Source: JAFDVL01 sp043736395 (lineage in GTDB: Bacteria; Acidobacteriota; Blastocatellia; RBC074). Taken from it: a stretch of 21,774 bases of DNA. Location of the stretch: positions 1 through 21,774 of the forward strand of contig JAYTCQ010000226.1 of NCBI GenBank assembly GCA_043736395.1. The letters run 5' to 3'. Positions 1-6,884 of the stretch are shown here, in pieces. A program made the position numbers and the translations under genes. Numbering within the stretch: the stretch's first letter is position 1; each line of letters opens with the position of its first letter. The notes under the pieces were generated by a model. That model did not search any database. It was not told the origin of the DNA and was given only the letters and a program-made list of their open reading frames with translations.

Positions 1-231
1 GTACGTCAAGCCGCACTTCAAACTGAACAACGTAAAATAGAGTAATTCTTCCTCCGATTGCAGGCTCGGCGTGACCTCGATTTCCGCTTGCCGCGCAGCA
101 ACACTCGCCCCATACTTTTTCTCGTAACTTACTTTGTAGAACTTCAGCAATTTCTTAAATGGATGTTCTTCCAATCCCGTTGCTGCTCGCCATTGTCTTT
201 TACTCTTTAAGTCTTTTCGTGCTAATTTCAT
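1..231 (-). CDS. Partial transposase, N-terminal part (IS5-like, DDE type), running off the left edge
   Basis: An open frame on the minus strand starts at the ATG at 231-229 and stays open for 77 codons to base 1, so the C-terminal part lies outside the window. The protein begins MKLARKDLKSKRQWRAATGL and continues with a basic, helical stretch (FKKLLKFYKVSYEKKYG near residues 27-43), then EEELLYFTLFSLKCGLTY. The 'RQWRAxTGL...F..LL' pattern is typical of the helix-turn-helix N-terminus of IS5-related transposases (HTH_Tnp_4 type). Catalytic DDE residues would be further downstream and cannot be seen. It lies 37 bp beyond the abrupt end of an FRG-domain gene on the same strand, so the insertion sequence probably cut that gene. 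The family is a recognition by eye. The open frame itself is certain. Confidence 0.6.
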   Translation of the reverse strand, partial: MKLARKDLKSKRQWRAATGLEEHPFKKLLKFYKVSYEKKYGASVAARQAEIEVTPSLQSEEELLYFTLFSLKCGLTY

Positions 232-268
232 TTCTTTAGACTAGCTTTTTTCTTTCACCGCAACAACT

Positions 269-517
269 CTATTTAAAATCTTCAAGATGTTTCTCTCGTA
301 ATAAATCGGGGTTTATTCTTCCCCTTAGCTTTCTTGTTAAAGTGGGATCAAGTGTCCAATTCGCACGTCTATGCCCCCTAAATACGTAATGGGGTAAATC
401 TAAAAGCAAATGTTGAATAATATAGTTAAAATCTGACCAGCGGCCCAACTTTACCTCAAAGATACCTGGCCCAGTTTTTTTAAAGCTTAGCGATTGTGTG
501 GATTTTTCTTTTTTCAT
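269..517 (-). pseudogene. FRG-domain protein, N-terminal fragment (possible integron cassette gene)
   Basis: The frame encodes 82 residues with the FRG-domain signature near positions 28-62: W-x-D-F, then YVFRGHRRANWTLDPTLTR. FRG domains are found in bacterial proteins often associated with defence or nucleotide-related functions, and their biochemical role is not settled. Intact family members are normally 200 residues or more. Here the frame stops right after LREKHLEDFK, where the family usually continues, and a transposase gene starts 37 bp later on the same strand. I infer truncation by an insertion sequence, with the element end lying about 232-268. The start ATG (517-515) lies about 24 bp after the attC-like site at 541-625 in the minus direction, the usual position for the gene of an integron cassette. 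The fragment is very unlikely to be functional. Confidence 0.6.
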
Positions 518-540
518 TACATCAATTTCAGTGAATCAAC

Positions 541-625
541 ACCTAATGATGGAGTTGAGCCGCACGCTTTGCAGCGTCGGCTAACCGAACGCTCAAAGCG
601 GGTCGGCTCCAACGACTTGTTGGTT
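541..625 (-). other. attC-like integron recombination site (85 bp), minus orientation
   Basis: Read on the minus strand the site begins with an R''-like box AACCAAC (625-619), then AAGTCGTTGGAGCCGA, and closes with GCGGCTCAACTC and an R'-like box ATTAGGT (547-541). The consensus boxes are RYYYAAC and GTTRRRY. R'' has one mismatch, and R' has A for the conserved first G. In between, the site folds almost end to end: 554-562 pairs with 604-613, 565-571 with 594-600, 573-577 with 589-593, and 578-580 with 585-587, leaving a CTAA loop. There is one unpaired base in the L box (in 609-610) plus bulges at 572 and 588. Unpaired bases on one side are the known hallmark of attC and give the orientation. 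A fortuitous hairpin is the alternative, but box spacing and layout match known aadA-type sites well. Confidence 0.65.
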
Positions 626-704
626 TTTTGCGGAGATTACGAATTTTGCAACTGAAAAGTTCCACTCCGCAATAAAACCAACATGAATTATGTGGTTGAC
701 GACA

Positions 705-744
705 TTTCCAATAATGGAAACATCCACCTTTCCATTATTGGAAA
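705..744. repeat. Perfect 16-bp inverted repeat, 8-bp spacer
   Basis: The arms tttccaataatggaaa (705-720) and tttccattattggaaa (729-744) are exact reverse complements, and each arm is itself nearly palindromic. The repeat lies inside the 3' part of the decayed gene at 593-1087, near the attC-like site. It could be a protein binding site, a small hairpin insertion or part of the cassette. Nothing decides between these. Confidence 0.6.
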
Positions 745-769
745 CATTCTTAATTTCGATTTTATCTTC

Positions 770-799
770 CAGTCCTAGTTCTAACAGTCCTAGTTCTAA
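770..799. repeat. 15-bp perfect tandem duplication
   Basis: The unit cagtcctagttctaa occurs twice without spacer (770-784 and 785-799). On the minus strand it duplicates five residues (LELGL) in frame within the pseudogene at 593-1087. It looks like a slippage event in a gene no longer under selection. Confidence 0.8.
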
Positions 800-1249
800 A
801 ACCTGCCTGTACGGCAGTGTCCAGACCTTGACGTTCCCATTCCAGATTCCACGAACTGCCAGAATCCGGCGTTTTAGTGCCTGATCCTAATTGTCAATTC
901 TTATCGCCACCATTTGTTCTGGTCGCATTGGAGGAAGCCAACGGCTTTCTTCAATAATCAACTCTACAGTCTTAAATCGCTTGCGTTGCACGGCATCATA
1001 GCGATAGCGAACGCACAACAACCTTTCACCGTATTATCCGACCAAACGCCTCGTTCCGGGTTGTCCAGGTTTTAACTTTTTACTCATCAGCTTTAACTCA
1101 GATGAATGACTGAAATTTTTATTCGACTTTACTGAATGGCGACACCAAGTATAATAGCCGTCTGCCTTCTGAGCAACTATAATTATTAATCAATGAAAAT
1201 GAATCGCTCAATTTTCATGAGAAACGACATTCCATAGTAATACCATTTC

Positions 1250-1352
1250 ATTTTCCATATTCCATTTGAGAATTGTCATTTGTCATTGCAGAAAGGAATG
1301 AGGCGAAGCAGCGCAATGATCAATGACAATTCTCAAATGAAATATGGAAAAT
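1250..1352. repeat. Long imperfect inverted repeat, 39-bp arms (REP/MITE-like hairpin)
   Basis: The left arm 1250-1288 pairs with the right arm 1314-1352 with three mismatches over 39 bp, around a 25-base loop (1289-1313). The gene-free stretch 1088-1369 holds only this and a weaker inverted repeat near 1191-1220. The hairpin ends 17 bp before the start codon of the lipocalin-like gene, so it would sit in or beside that gene's leader. It may be a dispersed repeat of this genome. One copy is visible here and its left flank shows no clear target duplication. Confidence 0.75.
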
Positions 1353-1369
1353 TTCTACGGTCTTAATTT

Positions 1370-1849
1370 ATGACAATCTCTTCTTCTTTTCTTGGCTCGT
1401 GGAAATTAATTTCAGCTGAATATCGCGGCGCAACGCAGACCGCGTACCCGTTCGGAACTGATCCGATTGGCTTGTTGATTTATGAGCCTGATGGATGGAT
1501 GTCGGTGCAAATTATGCACCGTGATTACGGAAAGGAAATTCCGGCGGCGAATCCTGCGACGACTAAAAATCGTGCGGCATTTAATGGGTATTTAGGATAT
1601 TTCGGGACGTACAAATTTGATGAAAAAAATTCGCAGGTATCGCACCTCGTCGCGGGGAGTACGCTGGCGCACTGGGTTGGATCAGTGCAGCAGCGCAGCT
1701 ATGAATTTGTAAATGAGAAATTAATTTTCAGTTCCCCGGCGACTTCAAAAGGCGAAGAGATCCTGGCGGTGCTGACGTGGGTTCGCAGCTCAGAAAAAAT
1801 GAATCGCCAGCCGCTTGGCGATTTCGAAATGGGTCATGTTATTTCCTGA
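1370..1849 (+). CDS. Lipocalin-like domain protein
   Basis: The 159-residue protein has no signal peptide and opens with FLGSWKLISAEYR, followed by YPFGTDPIGLLIYEPDGWMSVQIMHRDYG. This G-x-W-x-L start and the 'P-x-G-x-LIYxxDGxMSVQI' strand pattern are typical of the lipocalin-like family (Lipocalin_5 type), a small beta-barrel thought to bind a hydrophobic ligand. The middle (NGYLGYFGTYKFDE, then HWVGSVQQRSYEF) and the end (LTWVRS) fit the remaining strands. The length matches the family. It is convergent with the glycosyltransferase gene and the two stop regions overlap by 11 bp. The start ATG follows a long hairpin (1250-1352), with no clear Shine-Dalgarno sequence. The ligand is unknown. 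Confidence 0.8.
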   Translation: MTISSSFLGSWKLISAEYRGATQTAYPFGTDPIGLLIYEPDGWMSVQIMHRDYGKEIPAANPATTKNRAAFNGYLGYFGTYKFDEKNSQVSHLVAGSTLAHWVGSVQQRSYEFVNEKLIFSSPATSKGEEILAVLTWVRSSEKMNRQPLGDFEMGHVIS

Positions 1850-2534
1850 TGGGTAAATAATATTTTGCTAGAATTTTGGCAGGAACGCCCAGCCAATACA
1901 GCCCTTGCAAAATCATCCAACTAATAAAAGTCCACCCAAAATTTCTCTGCTCAAACCGGCGCGAAGAAGTGGTGACTGCTGATCGAATCGTCACGAAATG
2001 CCCGTGTTTACTGGCTCTTCTAAACAAATCAACATCTTCAAAAATTGGGAAGTCCCGAAAACCGTTGATCTTTTCATAGATTTCACGGCGGATAAACATG
2101 GCTGAATCGCCGTACACCAATCCGATGAATCGTAAATGTGGATACAGCCAGGTCAACATTTTTGCCCAACGGTTTTTACCGTCAAAAATGATTTCAAAAT
2201 TCCCTCCGACAACTTCAGTGGACTCCAAATGTTTTTTAATGTGGCTGTCTGCCTCCGGCTTCGGAATCGTGTCCGCATGAACAAACCAAAAGATTTCAGA
2301 GCAAGCCCGTGTTGCGCCTTCGTGTAGCTGACGACCACGTCCGGCATTATTCATTCGCACTAATTTCAGGTTGGGGATTGTCCGAATTTTTCCGACCAGT
2401 TCGCAGGTCTGATCCGTACTTCCACCATCCACCACAATGACTTCAGAAATGTATTTTAGTCCGGCTAACGCGTTCAGAGTTTTCACAATCGAAAGTTCTT
2501 CATTCAAGACCGGAACAATCACCGAAATTTCCAT
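1839..2534 (-). CDS. Family 2 glycosyltransferase (TIGR04283-like)
   Basis: The 231-residue protein has a GT-A fold start (MEISVIVPVLNEE), the nucleotide-binding VVDGGSTDQT near 34-43, the marker NAGRGRQLHEGA near 63-74, and HAD (86-88) in place of DxD-type metal binding. A later FEDVDLFRR segment fits the catalytic acidic loop of family 2 enzymes, and a hydrophobic C-terminal stretch (FISWMILQGLYWLGV) may associate with the membrane. The GRGRQ motif and length match the TIGR04283 group (rSAM/selenodomain-associated transferase 2), some members of which are tied to arsenosugar or lipid sugar synthesis. No radical SAM partner lies nearby, so the substrate is open. It follows the lipase gene on the same strand after a 17-bp gap, so the two probably share a transcript. 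Confidence 0.85.
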   Translation of the reverse strand: MEISVIVPVLNEELSIVKTLNALAGLKYISEVIVVDGGSTDQTCELVGKIRTIPNLKLVRMNNAGRGRQLHEGATRACSEIFWFVHADTIPKPEADSHIKKHLESTEVVGGNFEIIFDGKNRWAKMLTWLYPHLRFIGLVYGDSAMFIRREIYEKINGFRDFPIFEDVDLFRRASKHGHFVTIRSAVTTSSRRFEQRNFGWTFISWMILQGLYWLGVPAKILAKYYLPIRK

Positions 2535-2551
2535 ACTAACAACAGCTTCGC

Positions 2552-4081
2552 CTAATATTTTCCGCCCAGCAACAGCGTCAACAAATTATTTTGCATCGTC
2601 GCATTCAACGGTAAATCGCCGTGCAATTCGCATTGAAACACAGCTCGCTCCGGCTGATTCAACGGAGAAATCCAGCTTGACGAAACCTCATCAAAGCGCA
2701 GTCCAAACAGGCTGCGACGAGTCACGCGTCCGTCACCGGGAGCGTACATCAAAGCATCTGCGCGGGCACGAAATTCGCTCTTTCCCAAACCACGACCAAT
2801 GCGAAACCACGTCTGCTGCGGAGTCACAATCGCGCCCTCTAACGTCCGTTCACAATCGCCGCCGAACAAATGAATTTGCAGCGTAGCAGGCATCGCGGAA
2901 GACGTGTTAATGGCCTGATGAAAGGCGTGTGCCCGGCGTAAAGCTAACCCTAAAAATGGTTCACGCGCCGTCAGCATCTGCTCCATTTTTTCTTCTAATT
3001 CGCTCAATTTATTTTCTGTCGCAGCATCTTTTTTCTTCATCATCCGGTGCCGTGTTTTCTGAAATCTTTTCAGCTCGCGCTCTTTAAATCCGGCCTCAAA
3101 AGCAATTGACCAGCCGTATTTGCGCCACGTCTCAAGATCAAAAAGATCGAGTTTGAGCGGCTGTAAATTTTCATCGAAAAACTTCGCGGAGCCAGGCTGC
3201 GGCAACATCTGGTAAATCGCCGGAGAAGTGAAAATCGCATCCCGATCTAAAGCATCAATTAATTTTAATTGTGGGAAATTTGTACCCAGCGCCGAATAGC
3301 CATTAATGACCGTACTCATCGCATCCATCGAACCTGAATTCGGCGTTCCGAATAATATGAGCCGCGCAAAATTCTGCGCTCCAATCCATTTCGGAGCAGG
3401 GGGCGAATCCTTCAAAACATCCTGTTCTCCATACATCGCCGCGTAGCGTGCGATCAAACCGCCCATCGAATGCGCCACAACATCGAACTGCAAATTCGGC
3501 TGATTTAATTTTTGCTTGAGCTGCGTAATTTTCCGCGTCAATTCCTGCGCATTTTCGACAATGTCGCGACGCCAATCGTAAGGAAAAACATAGAATGTAT
3601 CGTGATCGCCATCCGGTGCCGGATCATCCCATTTTCCGTGTTTGTAACCGCCCGCTTGTTCTAGCGAAGTTAACAAGGAATCATAAAATCCAATCTCCGG
3701 CGAAAGCTTGAAAAACTTCGCCTGATCAATAATTTCAGTCGCAATCAGGTCATCTCGGTTCTCGGCAAAATTCGTTGAAGTAATCGGTAGCGCCAGCAAA
3801 TCACTGGTCGTATTTGTGAATCTCGGCCACGCTACTTCATTCGTTTTCTGATTGACCAACCGTGAACCAAGTGTGCCTGGAATCACAATCACCGGACGCT
3901 TTGCGGAGGGACGCGGCAGGTCACTTGAATTGTAAATACGCGGCAAATTCGGCTTGCCTGATTTCAGAATGGTACAGCCTCCGGCAACCAGACTAAAACC
4001 TAGCAAGATCGTAGCGAACATTCGCATCTTCAAAAATTTAATCTTCACTTTCCTGAATTTATGCATAACTTCTTGCAACAT
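2552..4081 (-). CDS. LCAT-like alpha/beta-hydrolase, probable lipoprotein lipase/acyltransferase
   Basis: The 509-residue frame has a basic start, a hydrophobic stretch (residues 22-35) and a Cys at 36 in the context VAGGC, a lipobox-like site for export as a lipoprotein. Family signs are VIVIPGTLGSRL (64-75), YVFPYDWRRD (164-173), the nucleophile Ser205 in DVVAHSMGGL, the Asp in APGDGRVT near the end and a late His in LHGD. These fit the lecithin:cholesterol acyltransferase family, which moves or hydrolyses acyl chains of lipids. A Lys/Glu-rich insert (about 330-370) separates the core from the lid part. Inner start codons Met19 or Met21 (near 4027-4021) would give a more usual signal peptide, so the true start is uncertain. 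The gene is divergent from the SanA-like gene, and 4082-4133 must hold both promoters. Confidence 0.8.
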   Translation of the reverse strand: MLQEVMHKFRKVKIKFLKMRMFATILLGFSLVAGGCTILKSGKPNLPRIYNSSDLPRPSAKRPVIVIPGTLGSRLVNQKTNEVAWPRFTNTTSDLLALPITSTNFAENRDDLIATEIIDQAKFFKLSPEIGFYDSLLTSLEQAGGYKHGKWDDPAPDGDHDTFYVFPYDWRRDIVENAQELTRKITQLKQKLNQPNLQFDVVAHSMGGLIARYAAMYGEQDVLKDSPPAPKWIGAQNFARLILFGTPNSGSMDAMSTVINGYSALGTNFPQLKLIDALDRDAIFTSPAIYQMLPQPGSAKFFDENLQPLKLDLFDLETWRKYGWSIAFEAGFKERELKRFQKTRHRMMKKKDAATENKLSELEEKMEQMLTAREPFLGLALRRAHAFHQAINTSSAMPATLQIHLFGGDCERTLEGAIVTPQQTWFRIGRGLGKSEFRARADALMYAPGDGRVTRRSLFGLRFDEVSSSWISPLNQPERAVFQCELHGDLPLNATMQNNLLTLLLGGKY

Positions 4082-4133
4082 TTTGACGGTAATAATGATA
4101 TATTTTCACCGTTCTTGATAACATTTTTTTGTC

Positions 4134-4784
4134 ATGCTTAACCGTCGAACGATCCTCATGGCTGTTGCTCTTACACTGCTGCTCGCGCTTGCGGTCACGC
4201 TGACCGTGCGTGCTTCCATCCATTCCTATGATCGTCAAATTTATTCAAAAATCGAAGACGTCGACACCAGTTCGTGGAATGAACCCAGAGTCGCTATCGT
4301 CTTCGGAGCCGCAGTATATCAGGATTATTTGTCAGTCATCCTCGAAGATCGCGTCAAAACCGCAATCGCCCTTTATAAAGCCGGAAAAGTTGATCGGATT
4401 CTGGTCTCCGGCGACAACCGGACGCACGAATATAACGAACCCAAAGCGATGGCTGAATATTTAGCTTCACACGCGGTTGACCCAAAACATATTGTCGTTG
4501 ATTACGCCGGACGTTCGACCTACGAAACCTGCCTTCGCGCACACAAAATCTTTGGCGTTAAAAAAGCCATTTTAATTACGCAGGGAACGCACTTGCCGCG
4601 TGCGCTATTTCTCGCGAATAAACTCGGCATCGAAGCCTACGGTGTCATCGCCGATAATCAAAATTACGGCAAAGAGAATTCCTATCAACAACTTCGAGAA
4701 ATTCCAGCGGGGATGAAAGCGATGTTGAATGTTTATCTCTTCCCTCCGGCGACGGTGCTGGGGGAAAAATTACCGATTAAATAA
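4134..4784 (+). CDS. SanA/YdcF-like DUF218 membrane-anchored protein
   Basis: The 216-residue protein has one N-terminal membrane segment (about 7-26) and a DUF218 domain. Visible signatures are AIVFGAAVYQD (54-64), RVKTAIALYKAGKVDRILVSGDN, YNEPKAMAEYL, VVDYAGRSTYETCLRA, and ILITQGTHLPRALFLANKLGIEAYGV. These match SanA, the E. coli envelope protein tied to vancomycin exclusion at high temperature. The related YdcF and ElyC proteins also act in the envelope. The exact reaction of SanA is not known. The length is close to the family's. It is divergent from the lipase gene with 52 bp between the starts and is followed by an inverted repeat, so it is probably transcribed alone. Confidence 0.85.
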   Translation: MLNRRTILMAVALTLLLALAVTLTVRASIHSYDRQIYSKIEDVDTSSWNEPRVAIVFGAAVYQDYLSVILEDRVKTAIALYKAGKVDRILVSGDNRTHEYNEPKAMAEYLASHAVDPKHIVVDYAGRSTYETCLRAHKIFGVKKAILITQGTHLPRALFLANKLGIEAYGVIADNQNYGKENSYQQLREIPAGMKAMLNVYLFPPATVLGEKLPIK

Positions 4785-4803
4785 TTCAAAAGAAATATTG
4801 GAT

Positions 4804-4867
4804 AGGATTTACAGGATGAACAAGATTTTCATCTGATGAAATTAATCCTGTTCATCCTGTAAATCCT
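4804..4867. repeat. Inverted repeat with 24-bp arms (intergenic hairpin element)
   Basis: The arms 4804-4827 and 4844-4867 are reverse complements with one mismatch, around a 16-base loop. The core 'ggatttacaggatgaacaag' and its complement form a repeat type I know as common between genes of many environmental bacteria. It begins 20 bp after the SanA-like stop codon and may act as a terminator or mRNA stabiliser. The rest of the gap to 4999 shows only a short aatcc/ggatt palindrome (4937-4950). Confidence 0.8.
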
Positions 4868-4999
4868 GTTTAATTGCTCGCCATTCGTTGTGCAATTCCC
4901 TACTTTGTGGTGAAATTCCTTTTTTGCAATCCTTCAGGATTCCCAAACATTTGTACCGTATTTTTCAATCTTTGAGAGAAAGGTGTTTCTAAAACTATT

Positions 5000-6424
5000 A
5001 TGGCAAATACTCCTATCACAGTAGCCCACGGCGACGGCATCGGCCCAGAAATTATGGCAGCGACGCTCCACATCATTCAGGAAGCGGGCGCGCGTATTGA
5101 CCTCGAAACGATCGAAATCGGCGAGAAGGTTTATCTTTCAGGCAATGCCGCCGGGATCGCGCCTGAAGCATACGAATCGCTGCGCCGCACAAAAGTATTT
5201 TTGAAAGCTCCGATCACGACACCGCAGGGTGGCGGCTATAAATCGCTGAACGTGACCGTCCGCAAAACGTTCGGACAATTTGCGAACATTCGCCCCTGCG
5301 TGGCGTACCATCCTTTTGTAGACACGAAACATCCGGGCATGGATGTCGTCATCGTTCGCGAAAATGAAGAAGACACCTACGCTGGAATCGAGTACCGTCA
5401 GACGCAACAAGTCGAAGCATGCTTGAAATTAATTTCGCGTCCCGGTTCTGAAAAGATTGTGCGTTATGCGTTTGAGTACGCCCGCAATTATAACCGCAAA
5501 AAAGTCACCTGTTTCATGAAAGACAATATCATGAAACAGACCGATGGATTGTTTCATCGCGTGTTTGATGAAATCGCTCCCGAATATCCTGACATCGAAG
5601 CCGATCACTGGATCATAGACATTGGCGCAGCAAAAATGGCGGACACACCTGAAGCCTTTGACGTGATCGTGATGCCGAATCTTTACGGCGATATTCTCTC
5701 CGACGTAGCCGCGCAAATCGCAGGCTCGGTCGGACTCGCAGGTTCCGCGAACATCGGTGAAAACGTCGCGATGTTCGAAGCGATTCACGGCTCAGCTCCA
5801 CGTCGCGCCAATCAAAATTTAGCGAATCCTTCGGGCTTATTCCTTGGCGCAATTTTGATGCTCGTACACATCGGACAACCTGATGTAGCGGCGCTCGCGC
5901 ATAACGCCTGGATGAAAACTCTCGAAGACGGAATCCACACCTACGACATTTTTGCCGAAGGCGTCAGCAAGGAAAAAGTCGGCACCAAAGAATTCGCGAA
6001 CGCCGTAGTCGCGCGTCTTGGACAAAAACCGAACACACTGAAACCAGCCGAATACAAAGCCGCTGATTTATCAAAGCTCGGTCAGATCAGTACGCCGGCG
6101 ATTGAGAAAAAAGATTTGGTTGGCGTAGACGTTTACTTGGATTGGACGGCAGGTTCTGCTAACGATCTGGCCGCGATTCTGGAAAAAACAAACGGTGATG
6201 AAATCAAACTGGCATCGCTGAACAATCGCGGTACAAAAGTGTGGCCTGATGGTTCGCCGGAAACGTTCTGCTCCGATCATTGGCGTTGCCGATTTATGGG
6301 CAACGACGGCATCAATCATCGTCAAATTACGAATCTTTTAAATCGTATTTCCGGCGAAGGATTAGATTTTATCAAGACAGAAAATCTTTATAACTTTGAC
6401 GGCAAAACTGGCTATTCAGCTTAA
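5000..6424 (+). CDS. icd: NADP-dependent isocitrate dehydrogenase
   Basis: The 474-residue enzyme converts isocitrate to 2-oxoglutarate and CO2 in the citric acid cycle. It shows the dimeric decarboxylating dehydrogenase pattern throughout: ITVAHGDGIGPEIM at the start, SLNVTVRKTFGQFANIRP near 83-100, IVRENEEDTYAGIEY near 117-131, the metal-site region MPNLYGDILSDVAAQIAG near 225-242, and FEAIHGSAPRRA near 259-270 for the cofactor. The length and the extra C-terminal domain of about 130 residues (from roughly 345) match the Rickettsia/Thermus type rather than the 415-residue E. coli type. The gene stands alone, with an SanA-like gene and hairpin upstream and a strong hairpin after the stop. 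AGAAAGG about 15 bases before the ATG is a distant ribosome-binding site at best. Confidence 0.93.
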   Translation: MANTPITVAHGDGIGPEIMAATLHIIQEAGARIDLETIEIGEKVYLSGNAAGIAPEAYESLRRTKVFLKAPITTPQGGGYKSLNVTVRKTFGQFANIRPCVAYHPFVDTKHPGMDVVIVRENEEDTYAGIEYRQTQQVEACLKLISRPGSEKIVRYAFEYARNYNRKKVTCFMKDNIMKQTDGLFHRVFDEIAPEYPDIEADHWIIDIGAAKMADTPEAFDVIVMPNLYGDILSDVAAQIAGSVGLAGSANIGENVAMFEAIHGSAPRRANQNLANPSGLFLGAILMLVHIGQPDVAALAHNAWMKTLEDGIHTYDIFAEGVSKEKVGTKEFANAVVARLGQKPNTLKPAEYKAADLSKLGQISTPAIEKKDLVGVDVYLDWTAGSANDLAAILEKTNGDEIKLASLNNRGTKVWPDGSPETFCSDHWRCRFMGNDGINHRQITNLLNRISGEGLDFIKTENLYNFDGKTGYSA

Positions 6425-6431
6425 TGCTAGG

Positions 6432-6486
6432 GCTAGGTTAAAGCGAAAATAGACAGCTTATCATTCGCTTTTCGCTTTAACTTAGC
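6432..6486. terminator. Hairpin terminator after icd
   Basis: The arms 6432-6449 and 6469-6486 pair over 18 bp with one G:T-type mismatch, around a 19-base loop, starting 8 bp after the icd stop. There is no long T-run after the stem, so it may be Rho-dependent or serve mRNA stability. Confidence 0.65.
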
Positions 6487-6498
6487 ACATATAAATAA

Positions 6499-6797
6499 CA
6501 TTAGTGTCCGGTTAAAAAAGAATTCACGGCTGTAAGTGCATGATTATTCACAATTTGCAGCTATTTTTAGTTTTTTCGATTTCAATTTTCAGGAAACAGA
6601 AAACTATGAATCATTGAATGATTCGGTAATACTGGTAAAGAAAGAGATGAAAATTTCTACAGAATTTTGCGAATCATTTCCGTCTCCAGCTATGACAAAA
6701 CTCCATTAAATCAACTACTTTGAGTGTCATTCGCAAGATTCGGAAAGTACGTTTCCTAAACAGTTAATTCTACTGAACTTATAACCGGACACTAATG
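6499..6797. mobile_element. MITE-like non-autonomous element, 299 bp, with 8-bp target duplication
   Basis: The ends cattagtgtccggtta (6499-6514) and taaccggacactaatg (6782-6797) are perfect 16-bp reverse complements. Directly outside them is the same 8-bp direct repeat ataaataa (6491-6498 and 6798-6805), the expected target-site duplication. The inside has no usable open frame but holds small palindromes such as gaatcattgaatgattc (6608-6624). It would need a transposase in trans from an insertion sequence with matching ends and 8-bp duplications. The family is not assigned. It lies between the icd hairpin and the vWA/kinase/phosphatase operon, 87 bp before that operon's first start codon. 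Confidence 0.85.
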
Positions 6798-6884
6798 ATA
6801 AATAATTTTGAATATGGGATCGTACTTTTCTAAACAAAGTTGCGAATCCGCAAATAACCAGCTAACCAAATAAACATCAGAACT

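Larger units (their letters stand above)
593..1087 (-). pseudogene. Decayed conserved hypothetical gene with two in-frame stops, ending inside the attC
   Basis: From the ATG at 1087-1085 the minus strand reads MSKKLKPGQPGTRRLVG, then a stop (1036-1034), YGERLLCVRYRYDAVQRKRF..., a second stop (889-887), then DQALKRRILAVRGIWNGNVK, VWTLPYRQVLELGLL and LEDKIEI, ending at TGA 595-593. The pieces are collinear and in one frame, and read like a small conserved bacterial protein of unknown function that I recognise only as a pattern (KPGxPGT-x-VxxYGxxLVCVRYRYD, W-x-LPYxxVLxLGLEDxI). Two nonsense codons with no frameshift suggest recent decay. The frame carries a perfect 15-bp tandem duplication (770-799, adding LELGL) and the inverted repeat at 705-744. 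The last residues come from attC sequence, as is common for integron cassette genes. No homologue search was possible. Confidence 0.55.

Noticed and set aside
690..884. Plus-strand 64-residue frame rich in Ser and Pro
   Set aside because: It is the shadow of the minus-strand pseudogene and attC region. It has low complexity and no ribosome-binding site.
2437..2886. Plus-strand 149-residue frame
   Set aside because: It spans the ends of two well-supported minus-strand genes and has an unlikely composition, so it is antisense noise.
5429..5788. Minus-strand 119-residue frame inside icd
   Set aside because: It is fully antisense to a clear isocitrate dehydrogenase gene and rich in Arg, His and Cys as expected for a shadow frame.
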